Position numbers and translations under genes: made by a program
DNA from: JAUWCW01 sp030609125 [NCBI: Candidatus Rokuibacteriota bacterium]
Lineage (GTDB): Bacteria; JAUVQV01
Assembly: GCA_030609125.1 (NCBI GenBank)
Contig: JAUWCW010000101.1
Location: forward strand, 1 to 6,983
DNA: 6,983 bases
Direction: 5' to 3'
Part shown: piece by piece, positions 5,342 to 6,983 of the stretch
How positions within the stretch are numbered: the first letter of the stretch is position 1
Layout: the number at the start of each line of letters is the position of its first letter
The notes under the pieces: model-generated
Seen by the model: only the letters and a program-made list of their open reading frames with translations
Database searches by the model: none
Told to the model about the DNA's origin: nothing

Positions 5342-6983
5342 CTACTTTTCAAACTTCTTCGAGTGGATATTGAGCTTCTGCAGGAGCCTGTGGAAGGAGC
5401 GGCGGGGAAGGCCGGCGAGCCGGGCCGCTTCCGTCACGTTCCCCTTAGTCTGAACGAGGTACTGGCGGATCAGGTTCCTCTCCACATTCTCCACGTAGTC
5501 CAGGCGTTTTTCTCGGAAGCTCTGGCTGGTGACGGTGTCGGGCGAGTCCTTCATCTTGGGCACCTGCACCCGGTTGGGCAGGTGGCTGACGAGGATCTCG
5601 TTCCCCGGAGCAAGGACCACGGCCCTCTCGATGACGTTTTCCAGCTCCCGGACGTTCCCGGGCCAGTGATAGTCGGTCAGCATCTGGAAGGCTTCCGGGT
5701 GAAGGCCCTGGACGTGCTTGTTGATCTTGCCGCAGGCCTTCTTGAGGAAGTGCTCTATGAGAGGGGGAATGTCCTCCTTGTGTTCCCTCAACGGAGGCAT
5801 CCTTATGACGAGAGTTGTCAGGCGATAGTAGAGGTCCTCCCTGAAGCGCCCCTCCTCGATTGCCTTTTCCAGGTTGTGGTTCGTGGCGGCGATGAGCCGG
5901 ACGTCGGCGCGTTTGACTTTCGCCTCGCCGACCCGTTTGAATTCCCCCGTCTCGATGACCCGCAGGAGCTTCTTCTGCAGCTCCGGGGAGATCTCGCCGA
6001 TCTCGTCGAGAAAGAGCGTGCTCTGGTGGGCCTCTTCGAAGAGGCCCTTCTTGGCGGCCGTGGCGCCGGTGAAGGCGCCCCTGACGTGGCCGAAGAGCTC
6101 GCTCTCGAGGAGGGTTTCGGCCAGGGCGGTGCAGTTGATGCTGATCAGGGGACGGTCGGCGCGTTTGCTGTGCCGGTGTATGGCCTTGGCGATCAGCTCC
6201 TTGCCGGTTCCGCTCTCTCCCCGGATGAGGACGTTCGTCGGTGCGGGAGCGACCTTCTTCGCCAGGTCGAGGATGTGCTGCATCTGCTTTGATCTGCCGA
6301 CGACGAAGTCGAAATCGCGGCTGATGTCAACTTCCTGTCTGAGAAGGTTGACCCGCTGCCGGAGTTCCAGGTTGTGCTGGTTGAGGTGGCGGATGGAGTA
6401 GGGGAAGCAGACCTCGGGCGCCGCGAGCCCCTGGAAGATGGCCACCGCCTTCTCCCGGCAGGTCCTGAACCCGCAGGCGCCGCAGTTGAGCTCATCCTCC
6501 CTGTTGAAGATCTCAACCGAGTGCAGGATCTTCGTCACGTCCGCCCGGGAAGGGACGGGGAAGGAGACCTTTTTGTTGCTGTAGGTGCGGGAAAGATCAA
6601 GGGACTCCTCCTCCCTCGACGGCCTCAGCCGCGGGAGGCCGGTCCGGTCTTCGCCCAGCATCTTCAGGATCATTTCCCGCTTCATGTAGGGGCTCAGCCG
6701 CGAATCGAGGGCCGGTCCGTCCATACAGCCCCGGCAATAGTGCAGGGCCGCGAGCCGGGGCACCAGGCGCCCGCCGGCGATGTCCCTGACGACGTCGAGG
6801 CTGTCATGTCTTCCCGCCACCTCGATGATGTCCCTGCCGAAGCGGCTCCGTGACTTGCCGAAGAGCTGCTCCATGCCCTCGCCGATGGTGTAGAAGAGGC
6901 TCACGGGCTTGAAGGAGATCTTCCCCCGGGCGCCGGATTTTTCACGGTGGGGCTCCACCTTGCCGAGAGAGAAGAGCTCCTTG
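5342..6983 (-). CDS. Sigma-54-dependent transcriptional regulator with an N-terminal [FeFe]-hydrogenase-like/4Fe-4S sensor region, 5' partial
   Basis: An enhancer-binding activator of sigma-54 RNA polymerase with an Fe-S sensory half. The frame is open to the right edge (KELFSLGK precedes GTG 6958), so the true start is outside the window. The visible part is 546 codons; numbering below counts GTG 6958 as residue 1. About 1-110 resembles the C-terminal part of the Fe-hydrogenase large-subunit domain, ending in ALHYCRGCMDGPAL (71-84), which holds a CxxC in place of the enzyme's cluster loop. A four-cysteine Fe-S domain follows: NCGACGFRTC (158-167) plus Cys184. Next come a short coiled-coil-like linker (about 190-212) and the AAA+ domain: Walker A GESGTGKE (247-254), GAFTGA sigma-54 contact loop (294-299), Walker B LFLDEIGE (315-322), arginine-finger region FREDLYYRL (372-380) and WPGNVRELENVIERA (432-446). 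A Fis-type helix-turn-helix (about 505-530) closes it. No receiver domain is seen. Its targets are unknown; it lies on the same strand upstream of the prpE operon. Confidence 0.9.
   Translation of the reverse strand, partial: KELFSLGKVEPHREKSGARGKISFKPVSLFYTIGEGMEQLFGKSRSRFGRDIIEVAGRHDSLDVVRDIAGGRLVPRLAALHYCRGCMDGPALDSRLSPYMKREMILKMLGEDRTGLPRLRPSREEESLDLSRTYSNKKVSFPVPSRADVTKILHSVEIFNREDELNCGACGFRTCREKAVAIFQGLAAPEVCFPYSIRHLNQHNLELRQRVNLLRQEVDISRDFDFVVGRSKQMQHILDLAKKVAPAPTNVLIRGESGTGKELIAKAIHRHSKRADRPLISINCTALAETLLESELFGHVRGAFTGATAAKKGLFEEAHQSTLFLDEIGEISPELQKKLLRVIETGEFKRVGEAKVKRADVRLIAATNHNLEKAIEEGRFREDLYYRLTTLVIRMPPLREHKEDIPPLIEHFLKKACGKINKHVQGLHPEAFQMLTDYHWPGNVRELENVIERAVVLAPGNEILVSHLPNRVQVPKMKDSPDTVTSQSFREKRLDYVENVERNLIRQYLVQTKGNVTEAARLAGLPRRSFHRLLQKLNIHSKKFEK

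Noticed and set aside
5333-5342. Palindrome GAGGGCCCTC between the convergent hydrolase remnant and regulator, a possible shared terminator
   Set aside because: It has no loop of its own and no run of T follows on either strand at the right distance, so a stable intrinsic terminator is not supported.
6956-6958. GTG at 6958 as the true start of the sigma-54 regulator
   Set aside because: The frame stays open upstream to the window edge with plausible sequence (KELFSLGK), no ribosome site precedes the GTG, and the hydrogenase-like domain would be cut short. The gene almost certainly begins outside the window.
1-6983. CRISPR arrays, tRNA or rRNA genes, insertion sequences
   Set aside because: No regularly spaced repeats, no tRNA cloverleaf or rRNA-like stretch, and no transposase motifs or terminal inverted repeats were seen.

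Overview
The window is high-GC bacterial DNA. Nearly all of it is coded on the minus strand. Read 5' to 3' on that strand, it holds (i) the 3' part of a sigma-54-dependent regulator whose N-terminal half is an iron-sulfur, [FeFe]-hydrogenase-like sensor (5342-6983, 5' end outside the window), (ii) a gap holding a short plus-strand remnant of an alpha/beta hydrolase and two divergent sigma-70-like promoter candidates (4873-5341), and (iii) a tightly packed operon: propionyl-CoA synthetase (prpE, 2977-4872), single-chain B12-dependent methylmalonyl-CoA mutase (814-2973) and the carboxyltransferase (beta) subunit of propionyl/methylmalonyl-CoA carboxylase (start at 821, running to the window's left edge).

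The operon is a methylmalonyl-CoA route module. PrpE activates propionate, the carboxyltransferase interconverts propionyl-CoA and methylmalonyl-CoA, and the mutase interconverts methylmalonyl-CoA and succinyl-CoA. The biotin-carrying/biotin carboxylase partner, the epimerase and the MeaB-type chaperone are not in the window. This module, together with a regulator that joins a hydrogenase-derived Fe-S domain to a sigma-54 AAA+ domain, suggests a delta-type proteobacterium (Desulfobacterota; syntrophic or sulfate-reducing lifestyle). That is inference from gene content, not from a marker gene.

The most striking anomaly is at the left edge. The carboxyltransferase reads as a normal family member for about 230 residues. 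It then switches, in frame and without a stop, to about 43 residues that look like the DUF1549 (PSCyt2) domain of Planctomycetes/Verrucomicrobia-type PSD1 proteins. An assembly chimera at a contig end is the simplest explanation, but a real rearrangement is not excluded.

The second point of interest is the regulator. It is plausible, though unproven, that a redox- or H2-type signal read by its Fe-S module is linked to propionate metabolism. No convincing -24/-12 promoter is visible in front of prpE; a sigma-70-like promoter is seen there instead.
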